From CAZSAT01 sp964604675 (GTDB lineage: Bacteria > Myxococcota_A > UBA796 > CAJQPC01): a DNA stretch of 50,326 nt. Where the stretch lies: contig CAZSAT010000044.1 in the NCBI GenBank assembly GCA_964604675.1, positions 1-50,326 on the forward strand, given 5' to 3'. The position numbers were made by a program, and so were the translations under genes. Below the pieces are notes generated by a model, which saw only the letters and a program-made list of their open reading frames with translations, was not told where the DNA came from and did not search any database. Every line of letters begins with the position of its first letter. Positions within the stretch are counted from its first letter, which is position 1. This document shows, in pieces, positions 9,041-17,189 of the stretch.

Positions 9041-9047
9041 GCGTCGG

Positions 9048-9434
9048 TCAGACGCGGCGGCGCTTGGGCGGACGGCAGCCGTTGTGGGCAATCGGCGTGA
9101 CGTCCTTGATCTGCGTGATGCGGAGGCCCGCGTTCGCGATGGCGCGCAGGGCGGACTCTCGTCCGGCACCGGGGCCCTTCACGAAGACACCGACCGTGCG
9201 CACGCCGTGGTCCATCGCCTTGCGGGCGGCGTCCTCGGCGACCAACTGGGCGGCGAAGGGCGTGGACTTACGCGAGCCCTTGAAGCCCTTCACGCCAGCG
9301 GAGCTCCACGCGATGGTGTTGCCCGCCTGATCCGTGATGGTCACGATGGTGTTGTTGAACGTCGCCTGGATGTGGGCCACGCCCACGGGGATGTTCTTCT
9401 TTGCGACTTTCTTCTTGCGCTTCGGAGTAGCCAT
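9048..9434 (-). CDS. rpsK: 30S ribosomal protein S11
   Basis: The 128-residue protein shows the S11 core ATFNNTIVTITDQAGNTIAWSS and the C-terminal signature DVTPIAHNGCRPPKRRR. S11 sits on the 30S platform next to S18 and S6, near the E site. A Lys-rich N-terminus (TPKRKKKVAKK) is normal. GGAGG lies about 8 nt before the ATG. It follows rpsM by 12 nt. In most bacteria rpsD would come next; here it does not. Confidence 0.98.
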   Translation of the reverse strand: MATPKRKKKVAKKNIPVGVAHIQATFNNTIVTITDQAGNTIAWSSAGVKGFKGSRKSTPFAAQLVAEDAARKAMDHGVRTVGVFVKGPGAGRESALRAIANAGLRITQIKDVTPIAHNGCRPPKRRRV

Positions 9435-9446
9435 GTCGTCTCCCTC

Positions 9447-9809
9447 CTACTTGCGGCGGACAATGCGCTTCGGGCCCTTACGGGTGCGCGCATTGGTGTG
9501 GGTGCGCTGACCGCGGACCGGGAGGCCACGGCGATGACGAAGGCCGCGGTAGCAGCCCAGGTCGATCAGACGCTTGATGTTCATGGCGATGGTCTTGCGA
9601 AGCTCGCCTTCCACCTTGTGTTCCCGCTGGATGACGTCGCGGATGCGAGCCACCTCGACCTCCGAGAGGTCCGAGACACGGATGTGGGGCTCCACCTCGG
9701 CCGTGGCGCAGATGCGCCCGCCCGTCGTGCGACCGATGCCGTAGATGTAGGTGAGTGCAATGTCGATGCGCTTGTTGCGCGGAAGGTCGACACCTTCGAT
9801 ACGGGCCAT
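9447..9809 (-). CDS. rpsM: 30S ribosomal protein S13
   Basis: The 120-residue protein starts ARIEGVDLPRNKRIDIALTYIYGIG and ends with the basic tail HTNARTRKGPKRIVRRK that reaches the decoding-site tRNAs. S13 bridges the 30S head to the 50S subunit (bridges B1a/b). The GLRHRRGLPVRGQRT motif is intact. It is separated from rpmJ by only 3 nt. In E. coli the S4 repressor acts on the rpsM leader; with rpsD not in this operon that circuit cannot be assumed. Confidence 0.98.
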   Translation of the reverse strand: MARIEGVDLPRNKRIDIALTYIYGIGRTTGGRICATAEVEPHIRVSDLSEVEVARIRDVIQREHKVEGELRKTIAMNIKRLIDLGCYRGLRHRRGLPVRGQRTHTNARTRKGPKRIVRRK

Positions 9810-9812
9810 GAG

Positions 9813-9926
9813 CTATCCCTGCCGCTGCTTGTGCTTGGGGTTTTCGCAGATGATGCGCACGATGCCGCGACGCCGCACAACACGGCACTTGTCGCAGATC
9901 GGCTTCACGGACGCCTTGACTTTCAT
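9813..9926 (-). CDS. rpmJ: 50S ribosomal protein L36, zinc type
   Basis: A 37-residue protein starting MKVKASVKPICDKCRVVRR and ending in NPKHKQRQG. Cys11, Cys14, Cys27 and His32 form the C+ zinc ribbon typical of L36. It is too short for most automatic calls but is placed as expected between map (or infA) and rpsM. A GGAG-type ribosome site lies just before the ATG. infA, which commonly precedes rpmJ, is absent: only 45 bp separate map and rpmJ. Confidence 0.95.
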   Translation of the reverse strand: MKVKASVKPICDKCRVVRRRGIVRIICENPKHKQRQG

Positions 9927-9971
9927 GGAGGGCTCTCCTCGCCGACTCGAGGTCGGTTCAACGGTGCCAAT

Positions 9972-10730
9972 TCAGGAACTGGTGAGAATCTCTGGGCCGC
10001 TCGGAGTGATCAGGACCGTGTGTTCGAAGTGGGCCGCGAGCGACCTGTCCTTCGTGACGACGGTCCATCCGTCTCTGAGCGTCTTCGTCTTCCAGCTCCC
10101 GGTGGTGATCATGGGTTCGATGGCGATGCACATGCCCGCCTTCAGGAGGACTCCGGTGCCGGCCTTGCCGTAGTTGGGAACGGACGGCTCCTCGTGGAGG
10201 AGGCGGCCGATGCCGTGACCTACGTACTCGCGGACGACGCCGAAGCCTTCCGCCTCGCACATGCCCTGGATGGTGTGGCCGATGTCGCCCACACGGTTTC
10301 CAGGGATCGCGCAAGACACCGCCTTATATAGACTCGCCTCGGTGACGTCAAGAAGACGCTGCACCTCGGTGCTGGGCTCGCCGATCGCGACCGTGAAGGC
10401 AGAGTCTGCGTGAAAGCCTCCGTAGATGAGCCCGAAGTCCAAGGAGATGATGTCGCCGGCTACGAGCGCCCTGTCGTCTGGGATTCCGTGCACGACCATC
10501 TCGTTGCGGCTGGCGCATAGGGTCTTCGGGTACACGTTCGGGCCGACCTGGTAGCCCAAGAAAGCCGGCAAGCAGCCACGCCTCCTGATCTCTTCCTCGC
10601 AGACCCGGTCGAGCTCCAACGACGTGGTGCCCTCGACCGTCGCCTCCTTGACCACAGCAATCACCTCGGCCAGCTTCTTGCCGGCCGTGCGCATCAACGC
10701 GGCTTCCCAGGGAGACTTGATCGCGATCAT
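9972..10730 (-). CDS. map: Methionine aminopeptidase, type I
   Basis: The 252-residue cytosolic enzyme removes the N-terminal Met from nascent proteins. The five metal ligands of the pita-bread fold are visible: Asp98 and Asp109 (SLDFGLIYGGFHADSA), His172 (GHGIGRLLHEEP), Glu205 (IEPM) and Glu236 (HFEHTVLIT); His81 in VVHGIP is the substrate-binding His. There is no N-terminal SH3 or zinc-finger extension, so it is the short type Ia form. It is encoded between adk and rpmJ, the usual position in the spc/alpha region, 9 nt after adk. Confidence 0.97.
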   Translation of the reverse strand: MIAIKSPWEAALMRTAGKKLAEVIAVVKEATVEGTTSLELDRVCEEEIRRRGCLPAFLGYQVGPNVYPKTLCASRNEMVVHGIPDDRALVAGDIISLDFGLIYGGFHADSAFTVAIGEPSTEVQRLLDVTEASLYKAVSCAIPGNRVGDIGHTIQGMCEAEGFGVVREYVGHGIGRLLHEEPSVPNYGKAGTGVLLKAGMCIAIEPMITTGSWKTKTLRDGWTVVTKDRSLAAHFEHTVLITPSGPEILTSS

Positions 10731-10739
10731 CGTCCGCGC

Positions 10740-11381
10740 TCAGCCGATGGCCAGGCGGATGCTCTGGGTGATCGACTCGATCGAGCCGGTCCCGCGCACG
10801 CGCTCCACCACACCGAGCGTGTCGAGGTGAGCCAGCACGGGCGCCGTCTCACGCGCATAGGTAGCGAGCCGCGCCCTGACCGTTTCCTCGGAGTCGTCCT
10901 TCCGCTGCACGACCTCCGCTCCACACCGATCGCACACGCCGTCGACAGCCGTCGGCGCATGCAGCACGTGGTAGGTCGCTTGACAGCCCGTGCAGGTGCG
11001 ACGGCCGCTCAGGCGCGCGACGAGCTCGGCGTCGTCCACCTCGAGGGCGACCACGCGATCGAGCTTCCGACCGGCTCCGCGGAGCCAGCTGACCAGGTTC
11101 TCGGCCTGTGGCACCGAGCGCGGAAAGCCATCGAGCAACACACCCCGAGCACAGTCGTCCTGGCTCAGACGATCCTCGACCAGCTTCCACACGACATCGT
11201 CGGGCACCAGCTGCCCCTTCTCCATGAAGGACTTCGCAAGCTGACCCAGCTCGGTGTTGTTCTTCAGGTGGTGCCGGAAGATGTCGCCGGTGGCCACATG
11301 AGGCACACCGAGCTCGTCCCGGAGGAACGCAGCCTGCGTGCCCTTGCCGGCGCCTGGCGGTCCGAAGAGCGCGATGACCAT
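10740..11381 (-). CDS. adk: Adenylate kinase with zinc-binding LID
   Basis: The 213-residue enzyme interconverts AMP + ATP and 2 ADP. The P-loop is GPPGAGKGT (7-15), the AMP-binding segment contains TGDIFR (31-36), and DGFPRSVPQAE (84-94) is the family signature. The LID domain has Cys130, Cys133, Cys150 and Cys153 (CTGC and CDRC), so it should bind a structural zinc, as in many Gram-positive and deltaproteobacterial enzymes but unlike E. coli. It lies between secY and map in the standard order. Confidence 0.97.
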   Translation of the reverse strand: MVIALFGPPGAGKGTQAAFLRDELGVPHVATGDIFRHHLKNNTELGQLAKSFMEKGQLVPDDVVWKLVEDRLSQDDCARGVLLDGFPRSVPQAENLVSWLRGAGRKLDRVVALEVDDAELVARLSGRRTCTGCQATYHVLHAPTAVDGVCDRCGAEVVQRKDDSEETVRARLATYARETAPVLAHLDTLGVVERVRGTGSIESITQSIRLAIG

Positions 11382-11413
11382 CTCGACCTCGTCGTCTGGA
11401 AGGAAGGGAGGCG

Positions 11414-12751
11414 CTACTCGCCCTCTCGCTTCTCCAGCAGGCGCCGATGACGAGCGCGCTGCCCCTTCTGGGGACCGAGCGCATCGTAGTGTCGGGTCAA
11501 GAGGTGCGCCTCGATCTGCGCGACGGTGTCCAGAGACACCGCCACGACGATGAGGAGCCCGGTGCCGCCGAAGTAGAAGGGCAGGTTGTACGCGGTGATG
11601 AGGATGGTCGGCAGGATGCAGACCGCAGCGAGGTAGATGGCACCGCCGGCCGTGAGCCGGGTCAGGATGCGCTCGATGTACTCGGCGGTCTGCTTACCCG
11701 GGCGGATGCCCGGGACGTAGCCGCCTTGCTTCTTCAAGTTGTCCGCGACGTCGACCGGGTTGAAGGTCACCGCGGTGTAGAAGAAGGCGAAGAAGATGAT
11801 CATCGCCACATAGACGATGTAGTAGAGCCACCCCCCCGGAAAGAGCGCCTGCGACAGCGTGTCCATGATGGGGTGGTTGAAGAACACCCCCAGCGTGGCC
11901 GGAAACATCAGCAACGAGCTGGCGAAGATGGGCGGGATGACGCCCGCCGTGTTCACCTTCAGCGGAAGGTGGGTCGCCTGGCCGCCATAGACTCGCTGCC
12001 CGATCACACGCTTCGCGTACTGGATCGGGATGCGTCGCTGCCCACGCTCGATGAAGACAATGGCCACGATGACCACGAACATGAAGCCGGCGAGCAGGGT
12101 GAAGGCCAACAGGTTGAAGTCACCGATGCGGACCTTCTGCACCATGTTCAGCGTGGCCGAGGGCAGACCGGCGACGATGCCCGCCGTGATGATCAGGCTC
12201 GCGCCGTTGCCGACGCCGCGTTCCGTGATCTGCTCACCGAGCCACATCACGAAGCATGACCCGGCGGTCATCGTGATGACCGTCATGAAGCGGAACCCGA
12301 GGCCCGCCTCGATGACCACGTCGTGACCGCTCGCCGTGCGCATCTGCTCCAGGGAGAGCGCGATGCTGAAGGACTGCACCAGCGCGATGGCGATGGTCAT
12401 GTAGCGGGTGTACTGCGTGATCTTGTTCTGGCCCTGCTGCCCTTCCTTCTTCAAGCGCTCGAAGTGGGGCACGACCACCTGCAGGAGCTGCATGATGATG
12501 GACGCAGAGATGTACGGCATGATGCCGAGCACGAACACGCTGAACTGCTCGAGCGCGCCGCCCGAGAACATGTCGTACAGCCCGAACAGCGTGTTCGAGC
12601 TCTCGTTGAAGAAGCGGCTCATCGCCGCACGATCGACCCCTGGGGCGGGCACGTAGATGCCCAGCCGGTACACCCCCATCATCGCCAGGGTGAAGAGGAT
12701 GCGGTTCCGGAGATCCGTGAGCCGCCAGACGTTGGCGATGGTCTCGGTCAT
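11414..12751 (-). CDS. secY: SecY, channel subunit of the Sec translocon
   Basis: The 445-residue, ten-TM protein forms the protein-conducting pore with SecE and SecG. It starts MTETIANVWRLTDLRNRILFT; TM1 carries VYRLGIYVPAPGVD, TM2 begins near GIMPYISASIIMQLL, and the cytoplasmic C4 and C5 loops (YAKRVIGQRVYGGQ and KKQGGYVPGIRPGKQT) that engage ribosome and SecA are present. The frame is open upstream to 12811, but the ATG at 12751 matches the family start and has AGGG upstream. secE and secG are also in this window (36993 and 6149). Confidence 0.97.
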   Translation of the reverse strand: MTETIANVWRLTDLRNRILFTLAMMGVYRLGIYVPAPGVDRAAMSRFFNESSNTLFGLYDMFSGGALEQFSVFVLGIMPYISASIIMQLLQVVVPHFERLKKEGQQGQNKITQYTRYMTIAIALVQSFSIALSLEQMRTASGHDVVIEAGLGFRFMTVITMTAGSCFVMWLGEQITERGVGNGASLIITAGIVAGLPSATLNMVQKVRIGDFNLLAFTLLAGFMFVVIVAIVFIERGQRRIPIQYAKRVIGQRVYGGQATHLPLKVNTAGVIPPIFASSLLMFPATLGVFFNHPIMDTLSQALFPGGWLYYIVYVAMIIFFAFFYTAVTFNPVDVADNLKKQGGYVPGIRPGKQTAEYIERILTRLTAGGAIYLAAVCILPTILITAYNLPFYFGGTGLLIVVAVSLDTVAQIEAHLLTRHYDALGPQKGQRARHRRLLEKREGE

Positions 12752-12788
12752 GCCGTGCCCTGGGAGTGGTGTGTTCCGAGCGGATCGC

Positions 12789-13241
12789 TCAGACGAGCTC
12801 GGCCTTGCCACCCGCAGCGACCAGCTTCTCAGCGGCCGACTTCGTGTACTTGGCAGCGATCACGTTCAACGCGTGAGCGACCTCGCCGTTCCCGAGCACC
12901 TTCAGACCGTCCTTGCCGAGGCGGGCGATCACGCCCTGCTCGTAGCAGATCTGAGCGGTGACCTCGCTCCCGGCCGCGAAGTGACCGGCGAGCTTGCCGA
13001 CGTTCACGACCGTGTAGTCCTTCGCGAACTTGTTGTGGAAGCCGCGCTTGGGAAGCCGGCGCTGCAGCGGCATCTGGCCGCCCTCGAAGCCGGGACGGAC
13101 CGAGGAGCCAGAGCGCGCACCGGCGCCCTTGGTTCCGCGACCACTGGTCTTGCCCTTGCCGGAGCCCTCGCCCCGACCGAGGCGGGTACGGGCCTTCGTG
13201 GAGCCCGGGGCGGGCGCCAGGCGGCTGAGTTCGTTTGCCAT
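12789..13241 (-). CDS. rplO: 50S ribosomal protein L15
   Basis: The 150-residue protein has the L15 signature: N-terminal ELSRLAPAPGSTKARTRLGRGEGSGKGKTSGRGTKG-like Gly/Lys arm that penetrates 23S rRNA, then FEGGQMPLQRRLPKRGFHN. The ATG at 13241 is chosen over an in-frame ATG at 13256 because MANELSRL matches the family start. It precedes secY in the usual spc order. Confidence 0.97.
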   Translation of the reverse strand: MANELSRLAPAPGSTKARTRLGRGEGSGKGKTSGRGTKGAGARSGSSVRPGFEGGQMPLQRRLPKRGFHNKFAKDYTVVNVGKLAGHFAAGSEVTAQICYEQGVIARLGKDGLKVLGNGEVAHALNVIAAKYTKSAAEKLVAAGGKAELV

Positions 13242-13288
13242 GAGATGAGCCTCCAAGGGGGCGATGCCGACCCGCGAATCACGGGAAC

Positions 13289-13474
13289 CTAGGCATCGAC
13301 CTCCGCCACGTCAACCAGATGAATGACCTTCTTCACCATGCCGCGAACGGCTGGCGTGTTCTCCAGCACGCGAGTGGCGCCGATCTTGCGAAGGCCCAGA
13401 CCGCGCACGGTCGCCTTCTGTCGCTCGGTGCTCCCGATCGTGGAGCGCTTGAGCTTGACCTCGAGCTTCTTCAC
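13289..13474 (-). CDS. rpmD: 50S ribosomal protein L30
   Basis: A 61-residue L30 beginning KKLEVKLKRSTIGSTERQKATVRGLGL, ending VIHLVDVAEVDA. It starts with GTG, preceded by AGGAGG at 5 nt, which decides the start; the frame is open upstream but that extension is not L30-like. It lies between rpsE and rplO in the standard order. Confidence 0.96.
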   Translation of the reverse strand: MKKLEVKLKRSTIGSTERQKATVRGLGLRKIGATRVLENTPAVRGMVKKVIHLVDVAEVDA

Positions 13475-13482
13475 GGTGCCTC

Positions 13483-14049
13483 CTAGTGGCTCTTGCCCCA
13501 GACCTGCTCGCCAACCGTGTAGTTGTCGAGCACCTCTGCGGGGTCCTTGCCGGTGCGAATCGCGTACTGAGCGGGCGACTCGAGGCGCTTCAGGCCGTCG
13601 AAGGTCGCACGCACGACGTTGTGCGGGTTGTTGGAGCCGAGGCACTTGGTGAGCACGTTGTGCACGCCGGCGCAGTCCATGATGGCACGCACCGCAGCAC
13701 CGGCGATGACACCGGTACCGGGAGAAGCGGGCTTCAGGAGCACCCGGCCTGCACCGTACTCACCGATGATCTCGTGGCTGACCGTGCCGTCGATGACGGG
13801 GATCTGGATCAGGCCCACGCGAGCCCGGGTGGTGGCCTTGCGAATGGCCTCGGGGACCTCGTTCGCCTTGCCGAAGCCCACACCAACCTTCCCGGCGCCG
13901 TCGCCAACGATGACGATAGCCGAGAAGCTGAAGCGCCGGCCGCCCTTGACGACCTTCGCAACCCGGTTGATGTTCACCAGCTTCTCAGTCAGGCCGTCAT
14001 CGACTTCCTGACGCCGGTTGCGACCGCGTCCGCGGTTCATCCTGGCCAT
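13483..14049 (-). CDS. rpsE: 30S ribosomal protein S5
   Basis: The 188-residue protein has the N-terminal double-stranded RNA-binding fold with RVAKVVKGGRRFSFSAIVIVG (about 30-50), whose KGGRRFSF loop lies at the fidelity-related S4-S5 interface. The C-terminal domain shows SPGTGVIAGAAVRAIM and GSNNPHNVVRATFDGL. The start MARMNRGRGRNRRQ has a short basic extension. It precedes rpmD by 8 nt. Confidence 0.98.
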   Translation of the reverse strand: MARMNRGRGRNRRQEVDDGLTEKLVNINRVAKVVKGGRRFSFSAIVIVGDGAGKVGVGFGKANEVPEAIRKATTRARVGLIQIPVIDGTVSHEIIGEYGAGRVLLKPASPGTGVIAGAAVRAIMDCAGVHNVLTKCLGSNNPHNVVRATFDGLKRLESPAQYAIRTGKDPAEVLDNYTVGEQVWGKSH

Positions 14050-14058
14050 TTCTGACTC

Positions 14059-14421
14059 CTAGAAGTTCAGGCCGGCCTCGCGGGCTGCATCCGCGAGAGC
14101 CTTGACACGGCCGTGATACAGGTACCCGTTGCGATCGAAGACGACGGTGTCGACACCGGCTGCCTTGGCACGCTCACCGATGAGCTTGCCAACCGCCTTG
14201 GCGGCTTCCGCGTTGCCGCCGTAGCTGGCCTCGCAGTCGCTCGACTGGGTCGACGCTGACGCAAGGGTGCATCCGCTGTCGTCGTCGATGATCTGGGCGT
14301 AGATGTGCTTCGCGCTGCGGAACACCGACAGGCGGGGACGCGCTTGCGTTCCCCGCAGGTGCTTCCGAATCGAGACCTTGCGGCGCCGACGCAGCTTGAG
14401 CTTCCGAGAGGGTTGGGCCAT
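14059..14421 (-). CDS. rplR: 50S ribosomal protein L18
   Basis: The 120-residue protein contacts 5S rRNA in the central protuberance. It has a basic N-terminus (KLKLRRRRKVSIRKHLRGT), then RPRLSVFRSAKHIYAQIIDDD and C-terminal FDRNGYLYHGRVKALADAAREAGL, the L18 signature. It lies between rplF and rpsE. Confidence 0.97.
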   Translation of the reverse strand: MAQPSRKLKLRRRRKVSIRKHLRGTQARPRLSVFRSAKHIYAQIIDDDSGCTLASASTQSSDCEASYGGNAEAAKAVGKLIGERAKAAGVDTVVFDRNGYLYHGRVKALADAAREAGLNF

Positions 14422-14432
14422 CGTGATGCTCC

Positions 14433-14981
14433 TCAGCCGGCCTTGGCCGACTTGCCGGCCTTGAGCCGGACGTACTCGCCCTGGTAACGAACGCCCTTGC
14501 CCTTGTAGGAGTCGGGCGGGCGGTACCCGCGGATGATGGCGGCCTGCTGACCGACGACAGCCTTGTCGATGCCGGCGACGCTGACCATCAAGGTCTTGCC
14601 CTTCTCCACGGACAGCACGACACCTTCAGGCGGCGTGTGCAGGATGGAGTGGCTGTGACCCAGGTAGAAGTCGATGGCCTTGCCCTTCTGCTCGGCCTTG
14701 TAGCCGATGCCGATGATCTCCAGCTTGCGCTCGAAACCCTTGGACACGCCCAGCACCATGTTGTTGACGAGCGCCCGCATCAGACCGTGAGAGGCCCGGT
14801 GCTGACGATGGTCCGAAGCGCGGGACACGTGGAGCTCAGCCCCCTCCTGCGCGATGGACACGCCGTCCACGATCGTCTGGGTCAGCTGGCCCTTGGGCCC
14901 CTTCACCGTGATCGAGTCGCCGCCGATGGTGACGCTCACACCACCCGGAACCGGGATGGGGAGCCTTCCAATTCGAGACAT
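14433..14981 (-). CDS. rplF: 50S ribosomal protein L6
   Basis: The 182-residue two-domain protein starts MSRIGRLPIPVPGGV, with GFERKLEIIGIGYKAEQKG in the second domain and the rRNA-binding PPDSYKGKGVRYQGE near the C-terminus. L6 sits near the L7/L12 stalk base and GTPase-factor site. The ATG at 14981 is used; an in-frame start at 15020 would add a non-conserved peptide that overlaps rpsH. Confidence 0.97.
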   Translation of the reverse strand: MSRIGRLPIPVPGGVSVTIGGDSITVKGPKGQLTQTIVDGVSIAQEGAELHVSRASDHRQHRASHGLMRALVNNMVLGVSKGFERKLEIIGIGYKAEQKGKAIDFYLGHSHSILHTPPEGVVLSVEKGKTLMVSVAGIDKAVVGQQAAIIRGYRPPDSYKGKGVRYQGEYVRLKAGKSAKAG

Positions 14982-14994
14982 TCCGAGCTCCCCG

Positions 14995-15393
14995 CTACCA
15001 GACGTAGCAGATGACCTCACCGCCCACGCCGGCCTTGCGAGCCTGGTGACCGGAGAGGACGCCGCGAGGCGTGGTCAGGATGGCGAGGCCGAGGCCATTT
15101 CGAACGCGGGGGATGTCGTCCTTGCCGACGTACAGACGACGGCTGGGACGACTCACGCGCTCGATGCCGCGGAGAATGGCCTTGTTGCCATCGTCGTACC
15201 GCGGGAACACCTTGATGGTGCCCTGCGGTCCCTCGGGGATATCGATGTATCCCTCCAGGTAGCCCTCATCCTTGAGGACCTTGGCGATGGCCAGCTTGGC
15301 CTTGGAACGCGGGACCACCAGGCTGGTGTGCCCTGCACGCACCGCGTTGCGGATGCGTGTCAGGAAGTCCGCGATGGGATCGGTCATAGACAT
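14995..15393 (-). CDS. rpsH: 30S ribosomal protein S8
   Basis: The 132-residue protein starts MSMTDPIADFLTRIRNAVRAGH and ends with GLGLAILTTPRGVLSG and GGEVICYVW, all S8 hallmarks. S8 binds the 16S central domain and, in E. coli, represses the spc operon by binding its mRNA near rplE. AGGAG lies 9 nt before the ATG at 15393, favouring it over the second ATG at 15387. Upstream in-frame sequence to 15579 overlaps rpsN and is discarded. Confidence 0.97.
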   Translation of the reverse strand: MSMTDPIADFLTRIRNAVRAGHTSLVVPRSKAKLAIAKVLKDEGYLEGYIDIPEGPQGTIKVFPRYDDGNKAILRGIERVSRPSRRLYVGKDDIPRVRNGLGLAILTTPRGVLSGHQARKAGVGGEVICYVW

Positions 15394-15412
15394 GATCGTC
15401 GTCTCCTCGCAG

Positions 15413-15598
15413 CTACCAGCTGGCCTTGGTGACGCCAGGCAATTCGCCGGCCAGTGCCAGCTCGCGCAGGCAGATCCGGCAGAGATCGAACTCCCGGTAG
15501 AAAGCACGCGGGCGACCGCAACGCTTGCAGCGATTCCGGTGGCGAACCTTGAACTTGGGCGTCCGCTGGTTCTTGGCAATCATGGACTTCTTGGCCAC
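15413..15598 (-). CDS. rpsN: 30S ribosomal protein S14, zinc (type Z) form
   Basis: The 61-residue short S14 carries Cys24, Cys27, Cys40 and Cys43 (CKRCGRP and CRIC), a zinc ribbon. This is the C+ form rather than the 89-100 residue zinc-free form of E. coli, so its assembly depends on zinc. The C-terminus ELPGVTKASW is conserved. It is in the standard place between rplE and rpsH. Confidence 0.97.
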   Translation of the reverse strand: MAKKSMIAKNQRTPKFKVRHRNRCKRCGRPRAFYREFDLCRICLRELALAGELPGVTKASW

Positions 15599-15607
15599 AG
15601 GATCCCC

Positions 15608-16156
15608 CTAGTTGCGGAAAGGCATGCCGAGCGCCGAGAGGAGCGCACGCCCCTGCTCGTCGGTCTCAGCGGTGGTGACAAAGGAGATGTTCATTCCCCA
15701 GATGCGAGCGACCTTGTCGTAGTCGATCTCCGGGAAGATGATCTGCTCCGTGAGCCCCATCGTGTAGTTGCCGCGGCCGTCGAACCCGTTGGGGTTCAGG
15801 CCACGAAAGTCACGAATCCGGGGAATGGCGACGCTGACCAGCCGGTCCATGAAGAACCACATGCGGTCGCCACGCAGCGTGGTGCGCACGCCGATGGGCA
15901 TGCCCTCGCGCAGCTTGAAGTTGGCGATGGAGTTCCGGGCCCGACGGAGTTGCGCCTTCTGCCCGGTGATGATGGCCATCTCCTCCGCGGCGGCGTCGAG
16001 CACCTTGGGGTTCGTGATCGCATCCTTGCTGGAGGTGTTCACCACGATCTTCTCGAGGCGAGGCACCTGCATCACGTTCGCGAGGCTGAGCTCGTCCTTG
16101 AGCCGCGGGACGAGTGTCTCGCGGTAGGTCTGCTTCATTCGGGGCTGCATCGTCAT
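15608..16156 (-). CDS. rplE: 50S ribosomal protein L5
   Basis: The 182-residue protein has QVPRLEKIVVNTSSKDA, TGQKAQLRRARNSIANFKLREGMPIG and FRGLNPNGFDGRGNYTMGLTEQIIFPEI, all diagnostic of L5, which binds 5S rRNA and contacts P-site tRNA. The start at 16156 has GAGG only 2-3 nt upstream; the in-frame ATG two codons later (16150) has better spacing and may be the real start. It follows rplX by 4 nt. Confidence 0.97.
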   Translation of the reverse strand: MTMQPRMKQTYRETLVPRLKDELSLANVMQVPRLEKIVVNTSSKDAITNPKVLDAAAEEMAIITGQKAQLRRARNSIANFKLREGMPIGVRTTLRGDRMWFFMDRLVSVAIPRIRDFRGLNPNGFDGRGNYTMGLTEQIIFPEIDYDKVARIWGMNISFVTTAETDEQGRALLSALGMPFRN

Positions 16157-16160
16157 GTCC

Positions 16161-16484
16161 TCAGGCGTCGATCGCGGCGCCGGTCCGCTTGTCGACGCGA
16201 ACCTTCTTGCCGTCGCGCTCCTCGATCCGCACCTTCACCGCGCGACCCTCTTCAGCGTTGAAGAGCGCGACGTTGGAGATGTGGACGGAAGCTTCCTTGG
16301 GCACGATCCGGCCAGGCTGCTCGCCCTGGGCCTTCGTGTGCCGCTTCACGATGTTCACGCCTTCGACCACGATGCGGTCGCGGGCGGGGAGCAGGCGGAG
16401 GACCTTGCCGGTCTGCCCCCTGTCCTTACCGGCCAGCACGACGACGGTGTCGCCCCGCTTGATCTTGAACTTGGATCGTGCCAT
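16161..16484 (-). CDS. rplX: 50S ribosomal protein L24
   Basis: The 107-residue protein has a KOW motif, GDTVVVLAGKDRGQTGKVLRL (12-32), then VEGVNIVKRHTKAQ and the C-terminal KVRIEERDGKKVRV. L24 initiates 50S assembly. It lies 8 nt after rplN and 4 nt before rplE. Confidence 0.97.
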   Translation of the reverse strand: MARSKFKIKRGDTVVVLAGKDRGQTGKVLRLLPARDRIVVEGVNIVKRHTKAQGEQPGRIVPKEASVHISNVALFNAEEGRAVKVRIEERDGKKVRVDKRTGAAIDA

Positions 16485-16492
16485 GGGGCCTC

Positions 16493-16861
16493 CTAGAGGA
16501 CCTCGGGCGCGAGCGACACGATCTTCATGAACTGCTTGGCGCGAAGTTCGCGCGCCACAGGTCCGAAGATGCGGGTGCCGATCGGCTCGTTCTGGGCGTT
16601 GATGAGGACGGCGGAGTTGCCGTCGAAGCGGATGTAGGTCCCGTCGGCGCGGCGGAGCTCCTTGGCGGTGCGAACGACGACGGCACGTGTGACGTCGCCC
16701 TTCTTGACCTTGCCGTTGGGAGCGGCCTCTCGCACCGAGCAGACGACGATGTCGCCGACCGATGCGTAGCGGCGCTTGGAACCGCCGAGGACCTTGATGA
16801 CCCGCACCTTCTTGGCGCCGCTGTTGTCAGCGACGTCCAGCACGGACAGATTCTGGACCAT
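16493..16861 (-). CDS. rplN: 50S ribosomal protein L14
   Basis: The 122-residue protein starts MVQNLSVLDVADNSGAKKVRVIKVLGG and has KKGDVTRAVVVRTAKELRR and the C-terminal FGPVARELRAKQFMKIVSLAPEVL. L14 forms an intersubunit bridge and binds silencing factor RsfS in other bacteria. It follows rpsQ by 9 nt. Confidence 0.98.
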   Translation of the reverse strand: MVQNLSVLDVADNSGAKKVRVIKVLGGSKRRYASVGDIVVCSVREAAPNGKVKKGDVTRAVVVRTAKELRRADGTYIRFDGNSAVLINAQNEPIGTRIFGPVARELRAKQFMKIVSLAPEVL

Positions 16862-16870
16862 GCCGAGCTC

Positions 16871-17146
16871 CTACACGGTGCCGCGCGGCTTGTGGTCGAC
16901 GACCATCCACCGCTTGGTCTTGGAGAGGCGGCGCCACTCCATGATGGTGACGGTGTCACCGATGGCACAGGCGTTGTCTTCGTCATGCGCCTTGAACACG
17001 GAGCGCCGGTTGACGTACTTCCGGTACCGAGGGTGCTTGACGCGACGCATGACCTCGACGGCCACGGTCTTGTCCATCTTGTCGGACACGACCGTCCCCG
17101 TGAGGACGCGACGGCTGGTGTTCTCTGGAATGGCGATGCTGGACAT
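16871..17146 (-). CDS. rpsQ: 30S ribosomal protein S17
   Basis: The 91-residue OB-fold protein shows LTGTVVSDKMDKTVAVEVMRRVKHPRYRKY and AIGDTVTIMEWRRLSKTKRW, the S17 signature. S17 binds the 16S 5' domain. It is separated from the upstream rpmC by 183 bp, an exceptionally wide gap for this operon, which suggests a leader or processing element. Confidence 0.97.
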   Translation of the reverse strand: MSSIAIPENTSRRVLTGTVVSDKMDKTVAVEVMRRVKHPRYRKYVNRRSVFKAHDEDNACAIGDTVTIMEWRRLSKTKRWMVVDHKPRGTV

Positions 17147-17189
17147 GCAGTCTCCGCAGTCGCTCGACGGCGTCTAGGTGTGTCTGGGT

